From assembly GCF_007751035.1 (NCBI RefSeq), contig NZ_CP036433.1, forward strand, positions 2,399,001-2,463,000: a DNA stretch of 64,000 nt, given 5' to 3'. The position numbers were made by a program, and so were the translations under genes. Below are positions 38,103 to 47,317 of the stretch, piece after piece. Under the pieces are notes generated by a model, which saw only the letters and a list, made by a program, of their open reading frames with translations, made no database searches and was not told the DNA's origin. The stretch is from Lignipirellula cremea (GTDB lineage Bacteria > Planctomycetota > Planctomycetia > Pirellulales > Pirellulaceae). Positions within the stretch are counted from its first letter, which is position 1. Every line of letters starts with the position of its first letter.

Positions 38103-39134
38103 ATGAAGAAGGTCGTCTTGATCCATTCCAGCAGCGATGACGTTCACGCACAATCCGTGGCCCGCTGCCTCACAGAAATCGGAACCGTCGTTCATGTGCT
38201 TGACCGAGACCGTTGCTTCAAGGACTGGTCAATCAGTTGCGGCGACGACGAAATTGCCGTTCACTTGGGCACACACAGCCGATGGACTGCCGAAGACATT
38301 AGGTCGGTGCATTGGCGTCGAGATTACATCGTGGAGCCGGCCTGGGTAGACTGGGAAGGGATCACGCCCGAAGTTGCCTCTTTCCTGGCGGACCAACGCT
38401 CGATTCACGTCGAGTCTGCGTTCAAGCGGCTCGCCGCTTCGACGCCATTCATCAACGACATCAGTCTCAACCGGACCTCTAGTTCCAAGGCACTCCAGCA
38501 TCATTTCGCCCGACAATGTGGCCTCGTCGTCCCTGCGACCTATATCGGCAGCGACCCCCAACAAGCCGAGCACTTCGCTTGTCACCTGTGGGCAAGCGGT
38601 CGCCAGTGCTGCACCAAAAACATTGAATCGTCTCACGTCACAATCGAAGGTGTCAAGCACGCACGGCTGACTCGACTCTTTGTTGAAGCCAACCTTCCGA
38701 ACCTCCAAGGTCTGCCGGCTTGCCCGATGATCTTTCAGGAGTACATCGAGAAGAAGTACGAGTACAGGGTCACGGTCGTCGGACAGGAAGTTTACGCCTG
38801 CCGAATCGATTCCCAGGCGGCTGGCGGCGACACGGCGGTTGACTGGAGAAACTACAACATCCCTTTGACTCCGCATTTTGCCGCCACACTTGACTCCTAT
38901 CTTGAAGATCAGCTTGTCACACTGGTTCATGACCTTGGGCTCACTTACGGAGCAATCGATCTTATCGAGAACCCGCAGGGCGACTTCTACTTCTTGGAAG
39001 TTAATAGCATGGGCCAATGGCTCTGGATCGAAGATCTGACCGAATTGCCGATCTCGATGGCTATCGCTCGGCACCTCTCCGACCCACATCTCATCCAAAC
39101 CAGAGGTAGCGATGGTCGCTGTCCAATTGCTTAG
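38103..39134 (+). CDS. MvdD-like ATP-grasp ribosomal peptide maturase
   Basis: 343 residues. The N-terminal pre-ATP-grasp region has SVHWRRDYIVEPAW, the W-x-R-R-type motif typical of MvdC/MvdD-like enzymes. The ATP-grasp domain has FQEYIEKKYEYRVTVVG (211-227), RID (234-236), LTYGAIDLI (280-288) with metal-binding Asp 286, and FLEVNSMGQWLWIE (297-310) with Glu 299 and Asn 301. The last motif is highly characteristic of graspetide ligases that form omega-ester or omega-amide crosslinks. It sits between the candidate precursor and a dUTPase-fold gene that overlaps its end by 23 bases. I am confident of the enzyme family and less so of the substrate. Confidence 0.78.
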   Translation: MKKVVLIHSSSDDVHAQSVARCLTEIGTVVHVLDRDRCFKDWSISCGDDEIAVHLGTHSRWTAEDIRSVHWRRDYIVEPAWVDWEGITPEVASFLADQRSIHVESAFKRLAASTPFINDISLNRTSSSKALQHHFARQCGLVVPATYIGSDPQQAEHFACHLWASGRQCCTKNIESSHVTIEGVKHARLTRLFVEANLPNLQGLPACPMIFQEYIEKKYEYRVTVVGQEVYACRIDSQAAGGDTAVDWRNYNIPLTPHFAATLDSYLEDQLVTLVHDLGLTYGAIDLIENPQGDFYFLEVNSMGQWLWIEDLTELPISMAIARHLSDPHLIQTRGSDGRCPIA

Positions 39135-39795
39135 GCGTCTGCACGAGGTAGCGGAACCGCTTCTCGCTGGCCAGTCCAAGTGGAAGCCACTGTGGCCGCT
39201 GAATGGGCAGATGCATCCAAACATCTGCCCCGCCATCAAGAAAGCCAACATGAAGGGCGTGCTATTGTCGGCGTTGCATGACATCAAATTCGATGGCCCA
39301 GAAAGTTTCGACGTGCGGCTGGGTTCCACCGGGCAGAACACCGTGTTGGTCGTGCCGGGCGTCATCGGCTCTCCAAATTCCACCGTTCTCTTCGCCAAGT
39401 TAGATACAGGATTTTCTGTGGACGAGCTGCCTGTGGAGATTCTCTCTCTGCCGATCCTTGACCTTGAATTCAGCATGAACCTCATCGTGCCGGGCGTGAT
39501 CTACCCGAAGGGTTACTGTGGACCGCTCTTCATTGCGGTGGCAGCTCGCAAGGCGATGTGTGTACAGGCCGGTTACCCCTTGACCCAGTTGGTTGCCCTA
39601 AACCATCAAGACCTTGAGATCACCGTTAGCCCCCACCTCGCCACGTCAAGTCACGACCAGCGTTTTGAAGGACTGTTGCATCCGGGTTGGCAGGACATTC
39701 TGAAACACGGTTGTGTGGTGACGGCTCGAAGATGTTTAGAGCTATTTGAGCAGTACACAGAGGAACTTATTTCCAAGACGCTCCTGGCTCAATAG
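39112..39795 (+). CDS. dUTPase/dCTP-deaminase-like fold protein in the graspetide-like locus
   Basis: 227 residues; ATG 39112 lies inside the ATP-grasp gene, preceded by AGAGGTAGCG, so translation is coupled. The centre resembles dCTP deaminase/dUTPase jelly-rolls: ESFDVRLGSTG near residue 65 (like S-V-D-L-R-L-G), an LFAKLDTGF-type strand near residue 92, then VIYPKGYCGPLFIAVAARK and QAGYPLTQLVAL (like PG..G..TL.L...I..G..IAQLVF). The nucleotide-site residues are not clearly conserved, so it may bind something else. No known RiPP role for this fold comes to mind; it could be a processing, binding or immunity factor. Confidence 0.55.
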   Translation: MVAVQLLRRLHEVAEPLLAGQSKWKPLWPLNGQMHPNICPAIKKANMKGVLLSALHDIKFDGPESFDVRLGSTGQNTVLVVPGVIGSPNSTVLFAKLDTGFSVDELPVEILSLPILDLEFSMNLIVPGVIYPKGYCGPLFIAVAARKAMCVQAGYPLTQLVALNHQDLEITVSPHLATSSHDQRFEGLLHPGWQDILKHGCVVTARRCLELFEQYTEELISKTLLAQ

Positions 39796-41480
39796 AGTGC
39801 CGGTAAGGCCGGAGCGATTAATTTTGAAGCCTGGCCGTCGATTTGATCCTCCTCGACGATCAGCAGGGTGTCGGCGTCTTTCTCAAACGCCTTCGGGGGC
39901 TCAAAATTTTCGGCGTACCGTTCGCCCTCTGAAATCCGTACGGTCCTGATTTCGCCTCGGTAGTAATACAGCAGGTTGTTCTCGCCAACGTTGCCGATGA
40001 CGAATTTGGTGGCGTCTTCGTTGGTCGATCCCGATCCAGTGGCGACGAGCTTGCCATTAAGGTAGAGCCGGGTCTCGGACGCCGTGAAAACGGCAGCGAT
40101 GTGCGACCATTCGCCGGGGACGACCGAGGCGTCGGAGTTGATCATGCCGCTAATGTGTTCAACAGAAAGCATCGAGCCGCAGATGGCGAGTCCGAGGCCG
40201 TAGTTCCCCGGAATGTCGCTTCCGATGATGAACTGGCAATTCTCGTCCTTGTAGGGATCGGGTTTGATCCAAGCTTCGAGGGTCACCGGCAGAGTTCGCT
40301 CAACATCCGTTACGATTCGAGTTTGTCCGTCGAAGTGCATGTTGCCGCCACGGACGAAACGGTCATCCGAATGCGTCGGCCACAGTGCAATCGTCGTTCC
40401 TGCTGCAAATGCCGCCGCCAATAACATCAACCCTACCAGCCACTGCCACGGGAAGCGGCGAGCCGCCCGGCGTGGCTTCGCCCGCAACACCCTGGCGACT
40501 TCGGCGGCGGACTGGAAACGGTCGGCGGGATGCTTGGCGAGGCAGCCTTGGCAAACGGCTTCTAGTTCCGCAGAAGCCGACGGAACCAATTCCCGCAGCG
40601 GAGTTGGAGGGCGAAAAAGAATCTGTTCTCGCAGGGCCAGTGGAGTTCGACCTTTATACGGGAGCGTCCCGGCGAGCGTCTCGAACAGAACGACCCCCAG
40701 CGAGTAAATGTCCGTGCGGTGATCGATCAGTTGGATCTCGTTCGCCAGTTGCTCTGGCGAGGAGTACGCCAATGTTCCCGCCGAAGAAGCCTGGCCGTAA
40801 GCAAGTTCATCCAAAGTGGCGGCAATTCCAAAATCAGTAACATGCGGTACACCCTGCTCGTCCATCAGGATGTTGGACGGCTTCAGGTCTCGATGGACGA
40901 CCCCTTGATTATGTGCGTAATTAAGGGCGTCGGCGACGGCGGCGATCAGGGGAACGCCTTCCCGGATCGAGAGCGGCTTCCCATCGATCACATCCGCCAG
41001 CGTGCGACCTTCCACAAGATCGGTGACCACGAACAGCCGGTCGTCGTGTCGGCCAACATCATGCACGGGAACGATGTTTGGGTGGCGGAGTTTGGCGACA
41101 CGGCGGGCTTCTTCCAGCAGATCGGGCGTCGGTTTTCCTGTGGACGCAACTTTGACGGCGACGTGACGATGTAGTTCCTCATCGAACGCCCTGTAAACCC
41201 GCCCATGACCGCCTTCGCCAATCAATGACTCGATCCGGTAGCGACCAGCGAGTGTTCCCTTGAGAGGCGGGTCGCCATCGGATTGTGCGGATATCGAAGC
41301 CGGATCAAGCTTCATCCACGCCGACTTCTTCAGTTTCTCGATTGCTTGTGCCACTGCCTCGATCAGATCGGGGCGGTCGGAACAAAGTTCTGCGGGTGTC
41401 AGATCCTCGCCCTGCTCCCAAGCGTCTTCCCAGCGAACGAGCTTGTCGGCCACTTCCTCTCGGTCTGAAATCTCCGTCAT
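39789..41480 (-). CDS. transmembrane Ser/Thr kinase with LamG sensor domain
   Basis: 563 residues from ATG 41480; the ATGA overlaps the sigma factor stop, so the start is well supported. Kinase domain (about 79-330): LIGEGGHGRV, K110 in VAVKV, HRDLKPSN (196-203), DFG (216-218), SPEQ. One transmembrane helix (WLVGLMLLAAAFAAGTTIAL) leads to an extracytoplasmic LamG/concanavalin-like domain (about 380-555) that could bind a carbohydrate or protein ligand. Partner of the ECF sigma factor 41477-42055. A decayed copy of the pair lies 3 kb to the left (36806-37589). It converges with, and overlaps by 7 bases, the graspetide-like locus. Confidence 0.92.
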   Translation of the reverse strand: MTEISDREEVADKLVRWEDAWEQGEDLTPAELCSDRPDLIEAVAQAIEKLKKSAWMKLDPASISAQSDGDPPLKGTLAGRYRIESLIGEGGHGRVYRAFDEELHRHVAVKVASTGKPTPDLLEEARRVAKLRHPNIVPVHDVGRHDDRLFVVTDLVEGRTLADVIDGKPLSIREGVPLIAAVADALNYAHNQGVVHRDLKPSNILMDEQGVPHVTDFGIAATLDELAYGQASSAGTLAYSSPEQLANEIQLIDHRTDIYSLGVVLFETLAGTLPYKGRTPLALREQILFRPPTPLRELVPSASAELEAVCQGCLAKHPADRFQSAAEVARVLRAKPRRAARRFPWQWLVGLMLLAAAFAAGTTIALWPTHSDDRFVRGGNMHFDGQTRIVTDVERTLPVTLEAWIKPDPYKDENCQFIIGSDIPGNYGLGLAICGSMLSVEHISGMINSDASVVPGEWSHIAAVFTASETRLYLNGKLVATGSGSTNEDATKFVIGNVGENNLLYYYRGEIRTVRISEGERYAENFEPPKAFEKDADTLLIVEEDQIDGQASKLIAPALPALY

Positions 41481-42055
41481 TGGGGGCAATCCATCCAGTC
41501 GGCAAGCGTCAAACGTGCGGATTGCCAACGGCGTTTGAGCGTCGCCAGCGACACACCCAGCACATTTGCAGCGTCAGCCTGTGTCAAACCTTTGTACCAA
41601 AGGAGATGTACAACTTCTTGTTCTTGGCGGGGAAGCCGGTCGATCTGCTCATGAAACTCAGTCCAAACGTTCAAGGTATCTGGCGGACGAGATGCTTGAT
41701 TGACGAGTTCTCCGCCATCGGGGATTTGATTAGTCCCGATCCCCTCGACTCCATAGTGCTTTCTGGCAAGGTCGATCAGTTGGCGACGAAGTTGCGTTGC
41801 GGCGAGACCATAAAATTCTTTCGCCGACGAAGGTTTTACCTGAGCGAGTGAGCGATGGAGCCGAATTAAGGCGTCTTGGAGCAGGTCGTCCGTTTCGGTC
41901 CATCGCCGAACTTTCGGCGACGTTCGCAGCATGCCCCTCGCCATCCGTCGAAGTCGTTCACAAGTGTGCTCGATGACGGCTTCACGAGCGTTGGGACAGT
42001 CCACTTCGAGCCGCTCCAACCATCTCGCCAATACCGTCGTGTGTCCGGTCGTCAT
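41477..42055 (-). CDS. ECF-family RNA polymerase sigma factor
   Basis: 192 residues from ATG 42055 (the frame extends to 42121). Region 2: WTETDDLLQDALIRLHRSL and FYGLAATQLRRQLIDLARK. Region 4: LPRQEQEVVHLLWYKGLTQ followed by ADAANVLGVSLATLKRRW. Its stop overlaps the kinase start (ATGA). Closely related to the frameshifted copy at 37006-37589, indicating a duplication within the element. Confidence 0.92.
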   Translation of the reverse strand: MTTGHTTVLARWLERLEVDCPNAREAVIEHTCERLRRMARGMLRTSPKVRRWTETDDLLQDALIRLHRSLAQVKPSSAKEFYGLAATQLRRQLIDLARKHYGVEGIGTNQIPDGGELVNQASRPPDTLNVWTEFHEQIDRLPRQEQEVVHLLWYKGLTQADAANVLGVSLATLKRRWQSARLTLADWMDCPQ

Positions 42056-42350
42056 TCGCCCGTGCTTCCTGTGTCCTCGTGCCGATGGCGGTTTGAGCCA
42101 ACATTGTAGCAGCGAGGCCAATTGGTGCGAATTAGCCGGTCTTGGGAGTTAAGCGAGATCGAATGCGGTAGTGGGTCAGGATCCTCAGCATATCTTCATA
42201 TATTCTTCATCTCGCCTTCTGATTAGATTGCTACGTTTTTTTGAGCCAATCATAGAACTGCGTCCGCTTTCTCCAGCAGTGGATTGCAACCCACGCCCAT
42301 TCCGAAAACGAAGTTACAATTTTGCAAGCACCTAATGACGGGAATTCTTT

Positions 42351-43463
42351 GTGGCAAGCAACTGGATGGTCAAAAGGGGCGAGAACGAACACGGGCCAGT
42401 TTCATCGGGGCAACTTAGAAATCTGGCAAGCAGCGGCAAGTTGAGACCGAACGACCTCGTTCGCCATGGCGAAAATGATGCGTGGAAGGAAGCAGCGTCG
42501 GTTGCTGGACTGTTCGCTGCTGAGAAGGAAGTGCTTGTGCAGGACGATGGCTTTGTTCAAGCAGAGTTGTCGTCCTCCGAAGAATTCGACAGTTCTGGCA
42601 GCAACGATGCACCATCCAACCAGAAGCCGAATTCTCCGGTAGCTCTCGATTGGTACTATGCGAAGGGGCAGGAAAGAATGGTCCCTGTTTCTTGGGATGA
42701 ACTCTGCAAACTCGCAACATCTGGTCAGTTGGTGACTGGCGATTTGGTCTGGTCAGAGGGAATGCCTGAATGGAGTCGTGCTGATCACGTCGCAGGGTTA
42801 TTTCCTCCCAAAGGGTCAAATGCACCGCCTCCCTTACCAACCTCACCGGCAATTCCGCCAATTCCGCAGAAACACGAACCTGCCGAAGTTCGAAGTGCTG
42901 GCCACGCTATCTGGGATGGTGGGAAGAGGTTCTTTGCTGGATCGCAGACAGAAGAAGAGTTGACAGAGGTGACCCAGCCTACAAAGAGTACCAGCCGCAC
43001 GGCAGTTCTGGTCCTGACGATTATCGGAGCCTTTGTCAGCTTCTTTGTCGGAGGATGTACGTCGGCGACGTTCGAAGGTCTCGCAAACACTTGCGAAGGT
43101 CTGAACGAATGGTCCGACGATTTTGATCGACGCTTCGGACAATACAGTTCCAGATATGACACCCGATCTAAGCGAGTTGACACGGAAACCATTCGGAAAT
43201 CGGGGCAAAGCTACGTCTTGCTCGGCTTTTTGGAAGCTGCACTCGGTCTTGCCGGAGGATTTGTCGCATATCGTTCATTTGGGACAACGCTTGGATTCAG
43301 CCTTTTAACTATTCCTATTCGCAAGGTGACGCTGGCCGGGCTTGTGATCCTGTTTGCAGCACTCCTCAGCATTTCAAACACCTTCACATTTATCACAGCG
43401 GGAATTCTTAAGGGAGTGGCAGCGGTTCTATGTCTACTGAACAAGCCAGAGCCATCTCCATGA
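42351..43463 (+). CDS. GYF_2-domain membrane protein (two GYF_2 copies)
   Basis: 370 residues, GTG start. Two GYF_2 (DUF4339) domains: residues 5-55 (MVKRGENEHGPVSSGQLRNL, W-K-E-A) and 100-150 (WYYAKGQERMVPVSWDELCKL, PEWSRADHVAGLF). A proline-rich linker follows, then three or more hydrophobic helices (AVLVLTIIGAFVSFFVGG; LLGFLEAALGLAGGFVAY; VTLAGLVILFAALLSI). GYF_2 domains are thought to mediate protein binding, often with membrane proteins, in planctomycetes. Paralogous at its N-terminus to 43554-44636 and 47633-49591. Confidence 0.8.
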   Translation: MASNWMVKRGENEHGPVSSGQLRNLASSGKLRPNDLVRHGENDAWKEAASVAGLFAAEKEVLVQDDGFVQAELSSSEEFDSSGSNDAPSNQKPNSPVALDWYYAKGQERMVPVSWDELCKLATSGQLVTGDLVWSEGMPEWSRADHVAGLFPPKGSNAPPPLPTSPAIPPIPQKHEPAEVRSAGHAIWDGGKRFFAGSQTEEELTEVTQPTKSTSRTAVLVLTIIGAFVSFFVGGCTSATFEGLANTCEGLNEWSDDFDRRFGQYSSRYDTRSKRVDTETIRKSGQSYVLLGFLEAALGLAGGFVAYRSFGTTLGFSLLTIPIRKVTLAGLVILFAALLSISNTFTFITAGILKGVAAVLCLLNKPEPSP

Positions 43464-43553
43464 TGCTGAGCGAATCGCCGGACTATTCTCGCTTCCTACT
43501 TCTAGGGCATCCGTCTTGGATCGCCCTCGTGAGTCACCAACGAGAGATGCTAA

Positions 43554-44636
43554 ATGATGGACGACAAATGGACGATTAGGCGTGGCAAGAAGGAACACGG
43601 TCCCATGTCCTCCGGGCAACTTCGAAATCTGGCACGAACCGGCAAGCTGAAACCGACCGACCTCGTTCGTCGTGGCGGGACCGGCGAGTGGAAAGAGGCA
43701 TCATCCGTGGCGGGGTTGCTGGCTCAAAGCGACTCGGTGCCGTCTCCACGAGCACCTGAATCTACTACCCCTACTGGCCCCACAGCCGCAAACGCCGTCG
43801 CACAATCAGCCGCAAACAACAAAATACTCCTCTGGGGAGCGGGCGGATGCGGTGGATCATTTATGTTGTTTTTCCTAATTTGTTGCGGACTTGCTGGCAT
43901 CAAGAACGCACAGCAGGCTGCAAGACGTGCGGAAGAGCGAGTAAGTACGAACTCTGGTTTACCACACCGGAACGTTAACAACTCGAACGAAAGCACGGCG
44001 AATCACTCTCCAAGTATTTCGAGTAAGCCGGTCAACATCGGCACACTTGAAGAGATGGGGGATAGAGCTTTCAAGAATCTGCCTTTCGCCAATGTGGAGC
44101 AGGGAACAGGCATTCCTGCTGTCCCCTTGTCGGAGTCTTTTGCAAAGTCTGGAACGTTCACATTTCGAAGAATCATGCCGGACATGCTGAAAGCCCAAAA
44201 GTCACCGCAGAAATGGGAGCAGTTGAAGGTTCTCGGATACAAAGAGCGAACGGAGATTCAAGAAGTAACCAAGACATTCAACATCCGACCTAGCGAAGGT
44301 GAGCCGAGAAGCATGATCGAATGGAAGACGTGGCCGGGATTACCTCACGCCTATCCAATAATTCGCATGGGTGCCATCTCCGGAGATCGCTGGGAGTGGA
44401 TAAACCATGATGTTTCGGGAAACGAAATGCTTTCAAGGTATGAGTACAGTAAGTGCGTCGAGTATGCTGGGGTCAAATGCGTGATGATCGAGTCGGAACT
44501 ATTTATCGGTGGACAGAAAAGTGGTAGGAAGTTCTCATGGTATGCCGAGGAAATTGGGCTTGTGAAAGAGACGGACTTCACGATATTGCCTGACTACACT
44601 TTGGAGAGCACATACCACAGAATTGTGAAGGACTAG
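43554..44636 (+). CDS. GYF_2-domain membrane protein
   Basis: 360 residues (ATG 43554, or 43557 three bases on). The GYF_2 domain (residues 5-55, WTIRRGKKEHGPMSSGQLRN) is nearly identical in pattern to that of 42351-43463. A transmembrane helix (GGSFMLFFLICCGLAGI) follows, then a 230-residue region with no recognised family. It begins with a low-complexity Ser/Asn stretch and ends in beta-like segments (KFSWYAEEIGLVKETDF), reminiscent of periplasmic lipoprotein-type domains. Function unknown. Confidence 0.75.
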   Translation: MMDDKWTIRRGKKEHGPMSSGQLRNLARTGKLKPTDLVRRGGTGEWKEASSVAGLLAQSDSVPSPRAPESTTPTGPTAANAVAQSAANNKILLWGAGGCGGSFMLFFLICCGLAGIKNAQQAARRAEERVSTNSGLPHRNVNNSNESTANHSPSISSKPVNIGTLEEMGDRAFKNLPFANVEQGTGIPAVPLSESFAKSGTFTFRRIMPDMLKAQKSPQKWEQLKVLGYKERTEIQEVTKTFNIRPSEGEPRSMIEWKTWPGLPHAYPIIRMGAISGDRWEWINHDVSGNEMLSRYEYSKCVEYAGVKCVMIESELFIGGQKSGRKFSWYAEEIGLVKETDFTILPDYTLESTYHRIVKD

Positions 44637-44650
44637 CCGACAACTGTCTC

Positions 44651-47317
44651 TTATTGTTGCTGTGGATGAATTGAAGTGACCCAAAGGTCACCCGGCTTTG
44701 GAAACCTCACGAAGAACAATTCACCGGTCGCCGTGCAGAGTCTTAGATAGGCGAGGTCGGTTCCAGCTTCCGGCAGCTTGACTTGTTCAATCGAAGTAAA
44801 TGCACTGCTAGGATTCGATCTGGTTGCTCGGATCAACATCGCTCCTTCGCCATTGATTCGATCCTCGTTGATGGTTCCCCACAACGTCGTTCCGTCACTC
44901 GATAAATGGGGGCTTCGCCACCGGAACGCATCGCCTTGCCATGTTGGAACCTCGATCTCCTGAGGTCTACTCCATTTGCTGTTTCGGTCGGCCCTTTTGG
45001 TTATAACAGGTTTGCCGTATTCGCTACGGCTTTCAACAACGAGGGTCAAACCGTCTTCGCTAATCCACGGGTTCTCGAATTCGTATTCTTCGAATTCCTT
45101 GATCAGTTCGGGCGGCCCGAAAGGATGACAAACCCGCTCTCGTTTCGCAACGTGCAGGCGGAGGTCTCTGTCCCGACCGGGCAGAAGTATCATCTCCAAC
45201 TCATCACCCGCCAGTGCGAAACTTTCTCCAATCGCCAACCGCTTGTTGTTCGTAAACGGGGAATTGGCGTCAGGGCGTTCCGCAGTACAGATTTCGGATT
45301 GGGTAGTTTCCAGGGCGGAGCGTACCCACCAGTAGATTCGTAAACCATCGGAAGACAACCACGGTCCCCGCTCATCTCCCGGCGTATTCAACTCGGAAAG
45401 TGACCTAGTCTCGGCGAGCTTGGGATGCAGCCGGATTTCCGAGAATTCGAAGTCGCCCCAGCTACAGATAAACATGGTTCGTTGGTTTGGCAGTCTGTCT
45501 GTTGCCCAACAACGCTGTCGAGAGAGCGTGTCGAAGTCACCTTTCCACTCAAGCTTCAACTGCCCGTTCTCGGCAATCCGCACAGAATCCGAATCGATGG
45601 TGCAACTGATAATAACCGGCTGATCGGAATGGAAGAACCTCGCCGGCATTCGGCGTGTGTGCATTCCATTCTCAGGCGATGCTGGCTTTCCGCCGTAGTC
45701 GAATAGCCAACTCTGTTCCGCACCACCTTTCAGGTGTGCTCCGAAGCCGACCTGATTATTGGCCAGTCCCAGGAGTAATGCACCGTCATACTTTGGGTCC
45801 AGCGAGCGAACCTTGAACTCAATCGTGTACTCAGCGGGTGCATCGCAGGGAATTCGAAGAATGGCGTTTCGATCATCCGACGACTCGCAAATAAGTTTCG
45901 TTCCATCCCTTCTCCAACGAGGAGAAAGAACGTGTCGAGGCAACTCGATTTGAGAAAGCAAGTCTGTCCCGCCGTCCCGCATCTCTACTGTAGGTGAGGC
46001 AGATGCGTGGCTTCGGGATTTTCGAACAAATCGGGTTAAGTCGTCCTTCGAATTGTTGGGAAACGCCGCCAGCCACGGTTCAATGATTTGAGCCTCCCAA
46101 AGCGGTCTGCCTTGATCGAAATGACGTTTCGACGGTGCCGGGATGGACTCATCTTTGAGCCAATCGATGATCTCTTCGACCGACAACCCCGTCATTTCAG
46201 TAATGTCATCGTAACCATAGAATTTCTGGCCATTCATACCTTGCTGCTTATTCACACCTGAAACTACGGAATCGTGTTCTTCCAACTCATCGCCCGCTTG
46301 TTGAGATGATCGGTACTCTTCGACTCTCTTGGAGACGACGAGAAAAGTAATGGGCAAGAGTACAAGCAGTAATACGAGCGAAATAGCCGTCCGAAATGGG
46401 AACCTCTTGGGCTGTTCGACGATTTCAACCGGCAGTTTCCGATCTGCTTCAATCGGCAGTTGCTGAGCATCCTCTTGCAAGGTGGATTTTGCCAATTCCT
46501 CGTGCAGTTCAGTCGCCGAAGGAAACCTCTGCCGGGGTTCCTTTGACAAGCATCGCTCAATTATTGCTTCCAACCTCCTCGGGCACTCGGGAACAAGGTG
46601 CCGAACCGGCGTGGGTTGCTGGAACAGTATCAGTTCATCGAGAACTTCAGCGTCTTGACTCTTGAACGGAACCGTTCCGGTTACAAGTTCGTAAAGCAAC
46701 ACGCCAACGCTGTAAACGTCCGTGCTGAGACTGATGGCTGACTCGTCCTCGTCAACCTGTTCGGGAGCTTGGTAGGCATGAGCGTTTTCATTATTGAAGT
46801 CTATCTTCCAACGGGAATCGATGCCGTATTCAAGAAGATGAAAGCGATTCTGGTCGGTCAGGATGATTGACTCAGGGTTGATGCCTCGATGCACGAGACC
46901 CTGCTTGTGCCCCCGTTGCAAAATTTGTAACACTGATCGAACAACGGCAACTGTTTCGTCCGTGGAGAAGAGTCGGCGATTCAACGCCTCGTTGAGAAAC
47001 TGGCCATCCGTTAACTCGGATGCAACAAAGCAGTCCGAATCGACCCTGCCTACCTTGAGGACACTGGACACTCCGCTCACCAACGCCCTCGCCTGTTTGA
47101 GTCGTTGCCAGTTCTCGCCCTTGAACTCGGTAATAAGTCGTGAGCCGTGACACATCCGCAGCCAGACGGGGCGGCCTCTCTTTTCGTCGTGAGCATGGTA
47201 GAGAGACGGCGACACACATCGTATGACACGGAACCTGCCACCAATCGTGCTTTCCTCGCTGAACCCGTTCGTTCGGGTCTGCTCCGATCTCTCCTGCCTC
47301 TCTGATTCGTTGCCCAT
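44651..47317 (-). CDS. transmembrane pseudokinase with HTH-like, LamG-like and propeller domains
   Basis: 888 residues. The N-terminal 280 residues are a protein kinase fold (YQAPEQVDED, TDVYSVGVLLYELVTGTVPF, PRQRFPSATELHEEL) with all catalytic residues lost. No glycine loop; VWLRM replaces VAIK (Arg 54); HRGINPES (143-150) replaces HRDLKPxN; EYG (163-165) replaces DFG. After one transmembrane helix (about 310-328) comes a MerR/excisionase-like segment (367-418, FYGYDDITEMTGLSVEEI, W-L-K, PLWEAQIIEPWL). Then a LamG/DUF1080-like beta domain (about 440-620) and TolB-like repeats to the end. It shares the island with the active kinase 39789-41480 but has no sigma partner. Confidence 0.82.
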   Translation of the reverse strand: MGNESERQERSEQTRTNGFSEESTIGGRFRVIRCVSPSLYHAHDEKRGRPVWLRMCHGSRLITEFKGENWQRLKQARALVSGVSSVLKVGRVDSDCFVASELTDGQFLNEALNRRLFSTDETVAVVRSVLQILQRGHKQGLVHRGINPESIILTDQNRFHLLEYGIDSRWKIDFNNENAHAYQAPEQVDEDESAISLSTDVYSVGVLLYELVTGTVPFKSQDAEVLDELILFQQPTPVRHLVPECPRRLEAIIERCLSKEPRQRFPSATELHEELAKSTLQEDAQQLPIEADRKLPVEIVEQPKRFPFRTAISLVLLLVLLPITFLVVSKRVEEYRSSQQAGDELEEHDSVVSGVNKQQGMNGQKFYGYDDITEMTGLSVEEIIDWLKDESIPAPSKRHFDQGRPLWEAQIIEPWLAAFPNNSKDDLTRFVRKSRSHASASPTVEMRDGGTDLLSQIELPRHVLSPRWRRDGTKLICESSDDRNAILRIPCDAPAEYTIEFKVRSLDPKYDGALLLGLANNQVGFGAHLKGGAEQSWLFDYGGKPASPENGMHTRRMPARFFHSDQPVIISCTIDSDSVRIAENGQLKLEWKGDFDTLSRQRCWATDRLPNQRTMFICSWGDFEFSEIRLHPKLAETRSLSELNTPGDERGPWLSSDGLRIYWWVRSALETTQSEICTAERPDANSPFTNNKRLAIGESFALAGDELEMILLPGRDRDLRLHVAKRERVCHPFGPPELIKEFEEYEFENPWISEDGLTLVVESRSEYGKPVITKRADRNSKWSRPQEIEVPTWQGDAFRWRSPHLSSDGTTLWGTINEDRINGEGAMLIRATRSNPSSAFTSIEQVKLPEAGTDLAYLRLCTATGELFFVRFPKPGDLWVTSIHPQQQ

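Noticed and set aside
41896-41903. A further CGGTCCAT match inside the sigma factor gene
   Set aside because: It is within coding sequence, differs at the last base, lies far from the motif cluster and has no leader context.
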